This document shows, one piece after another, positions 14,368 to 14,642 of a stretch of DNA of 14,642 bases. The stretch is taken from NCBI GenBank assembly GCA_043773745.1, contig JAYVEV010000001.1, forward strand, positions 1 to 14,642. The letters are read 5' to 3'. The notes beneath the pieces are model-generated. The model worked only from the letters and a program-made list of their open reading frames with translations. It made no database searches and was not told the DNA's origin. A program made the translations under genes and the position numbers. The stretch is from UKL13-2 sp043773745. GTDB taxonomy: Bacteria; Pseudomonadota; Gammaproteobacteria; Burkholderiales; Usitatibacteraceae. Numbering within the stretch: position 1 is the first letter of the stretch; every line of letters starts with the position of its first letter.

Positions 14368-14400
14368 ATAGTCTGGGACATGCCAATAAAGATTGGGACA
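14361..14400. repeat. Two tandem 20-bp direct repeats
   Basis: TGCCAATATAGTCTGGGACA (14361-14380) is followed without a gap by TGCCAATAAAGATTGGGACA (14381-14400), 17 of 20 bases identical. The first unit overlaps the right arm of the 14341-14367 palindrome. Read on the - strand each unit begins TGTCCC, a layout that resembles the repeated transposase-binding sites at the ends of some insertion sequences (inference). Confidence 0.75.
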
Positions 14401-14492
14401 ATCGCAACTACAATAGCTAAAAAAAATTTCAAAATATGATTCTAACTTATTGTTTTAATGACGTTTCGTCCGAAATGCTTGTCCCAGACTAT
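14368..14492. repeat. 13-bp inverted repeat pair enclosing 99 bp
   Basis: ATAGTCTGGGACA (14368-14380, part of the first tandem unit) is exactly inverted as TGTCCCAGACTAT (14480-14492). The 99 bp between are AT-rich and hold no supported gene. If the TA at each outer edge is a target duplication, this could be a small non-autonomous (MITE-like) element. If TGTCCC is an element tip, it is instead two separate outward-facing ends. The sequence does not decide. Confidence 0.5.
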
Positions 14493-14598
14493 TCTATTAG
14501 TAGTGTAACGTGGAGGGCGGCTAACCGAAACCGCCTAATTTTCAACCGCCTGTTCAGCGTCTGTTGGCGCGAAAGCAAAATTGACTCAGGGGGGGGGC

Positions 14599-14642
14599 GG
14601 CGGATTTCTTGGACTACCAGGAGTTAGTTCAAGAAATCCGCC
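14599..14642. repeat. 18-bp hairpin at the right edge of the window
   Basis: Bases 14599-14616 pair with 14625-14642 (17 Watson-Crick pairs and one G-U) around the loop CCAGGAGT. The outer 13 bases are perfect: GGCGGATTTCTTG and CAAGAAATCCGCC. Nine consecutive G (14589-14597) precede it. The stem may continue past the window, so it cannot be judged as terminator, repeat family or element end. No T-tract is visible inside the window. Confidence 0.6.

Larger units (their letters stand above)
14220..14642. other. 423-bp region upstream of rpoH without a supported gene
   Basis: From left to right it holds the rpoH leader (14220-14289), the promoter and CIRCE operator (14296-14325), a second 27-bp palindrome (14341-14367), two tandem 20-bp repeats (14361-14400), an AT-rich stretch (14401-14479), an inverted copy of part of the repeat (14480-14492), a GGCGG/CCGCC five-base inverted repeat (14516-14520/14531-14535), a run of nine G (14589-14597) and an 18-bp hairpin reaching the window edge. 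The only sizeable + strand frame (14436-14627) has no Shine-Dalgarno sequence and no recognisable family. Confidence 0.7.

Noticed and set aside
14436..14627. 63-residue + strand frame upstream of rpoH
   Set aside because: No ribosome binding site, no recognisable domain, and it runs through inverted repeats and the G9 tract.

Overview
This window is chromosomal DNA that looks betaproteobacterial. The indicators are the type IV pilus gene order pilC-pilD-coaE-zapD-yacG, a cytochrome c oxidase cluster carrying the small DUF2244, DUF2970 and DUF2909 membrane proteins, and rpoH lying convergent to that cluster. I cannot place it to genus from sequence alone. Codon use looks uniform across the genes, and no intact mobile element or CRISPR array is visible.

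Layout. Positions 1-2880 (+ strand) hold the last 18 codons of pilC, then pilD (prepilin peptidase), coaE (dephospho-CoA kinase), zapD (FtsZ-associated protein, TTG start) and yacG (zinc-binding gyrase inhibitor). A 212-bp spacer with a hairpin and a good sigma-70-type promoter candidate follows. Positions 3093-8389 (+) are the structural half of an aa3-type cytochrome c oxidase operon: a DUF2244 protein, coxB (subunit II with a fused C-terminal cytochrome c domain), coxA, a 43-44-residue single-helix protein, ctaG/cox11, a DUF2970 protein and coxC. It ends at a 17-bp hairpin terminator. A DUF2909 twin-helix protein is encoded on the - strand at 8505-8696. Positions 8883-12895 (+) are the assembly half: surf1, a Sco-like membrane-anchored protein with CxxxC but no histidine, ctaA, ctaB and a lipoprotein Sco. 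A ridA-family gene (12928-13275) and a second bidirectional terminator follow. rpoH (sigma-32) is on the - strand at 13350-14219.

How it fits together. CtaB and CtaA turn heme B into heme O and then heme A. Surf1 helps deliver heme a. CtaG/Cox11 supplies copper to the CuB site of CoxA and Sco supplies the CuA site of CoxB. The fused cytochrome c domain of CoxB feeds electrons into CuA. The two half-operons together are close to a complete kit for building one terminal oxidase.

Points of interest. (1) Both carboxylates that bind the non-redox Mg/Mn at the CoxA-CoxB interface in model aa3 oxidases are amides here (CoxB Gln248, CoxA Asn394). (2) The Sco-like protein between surf1 and ctaA has no histidine at all. 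(3) The rpoH promoter carries a perfect CIRCE operator, implying HrcA control of sigma-32. A second perfect palindrome with the same 9-9-9 geometry lies 15 bp further upstream. (4) The last ~300 bp hold a 20-bp tandem repeat with a distant inverted copy, a run of nine G and an 18-bp hairpin at the window edge. These look like insertion-element remnants or uncharacterised regulatory DNA. I do not see a wholly new multi-gene system; the novelty candidates are these local departures from the expected pattern.
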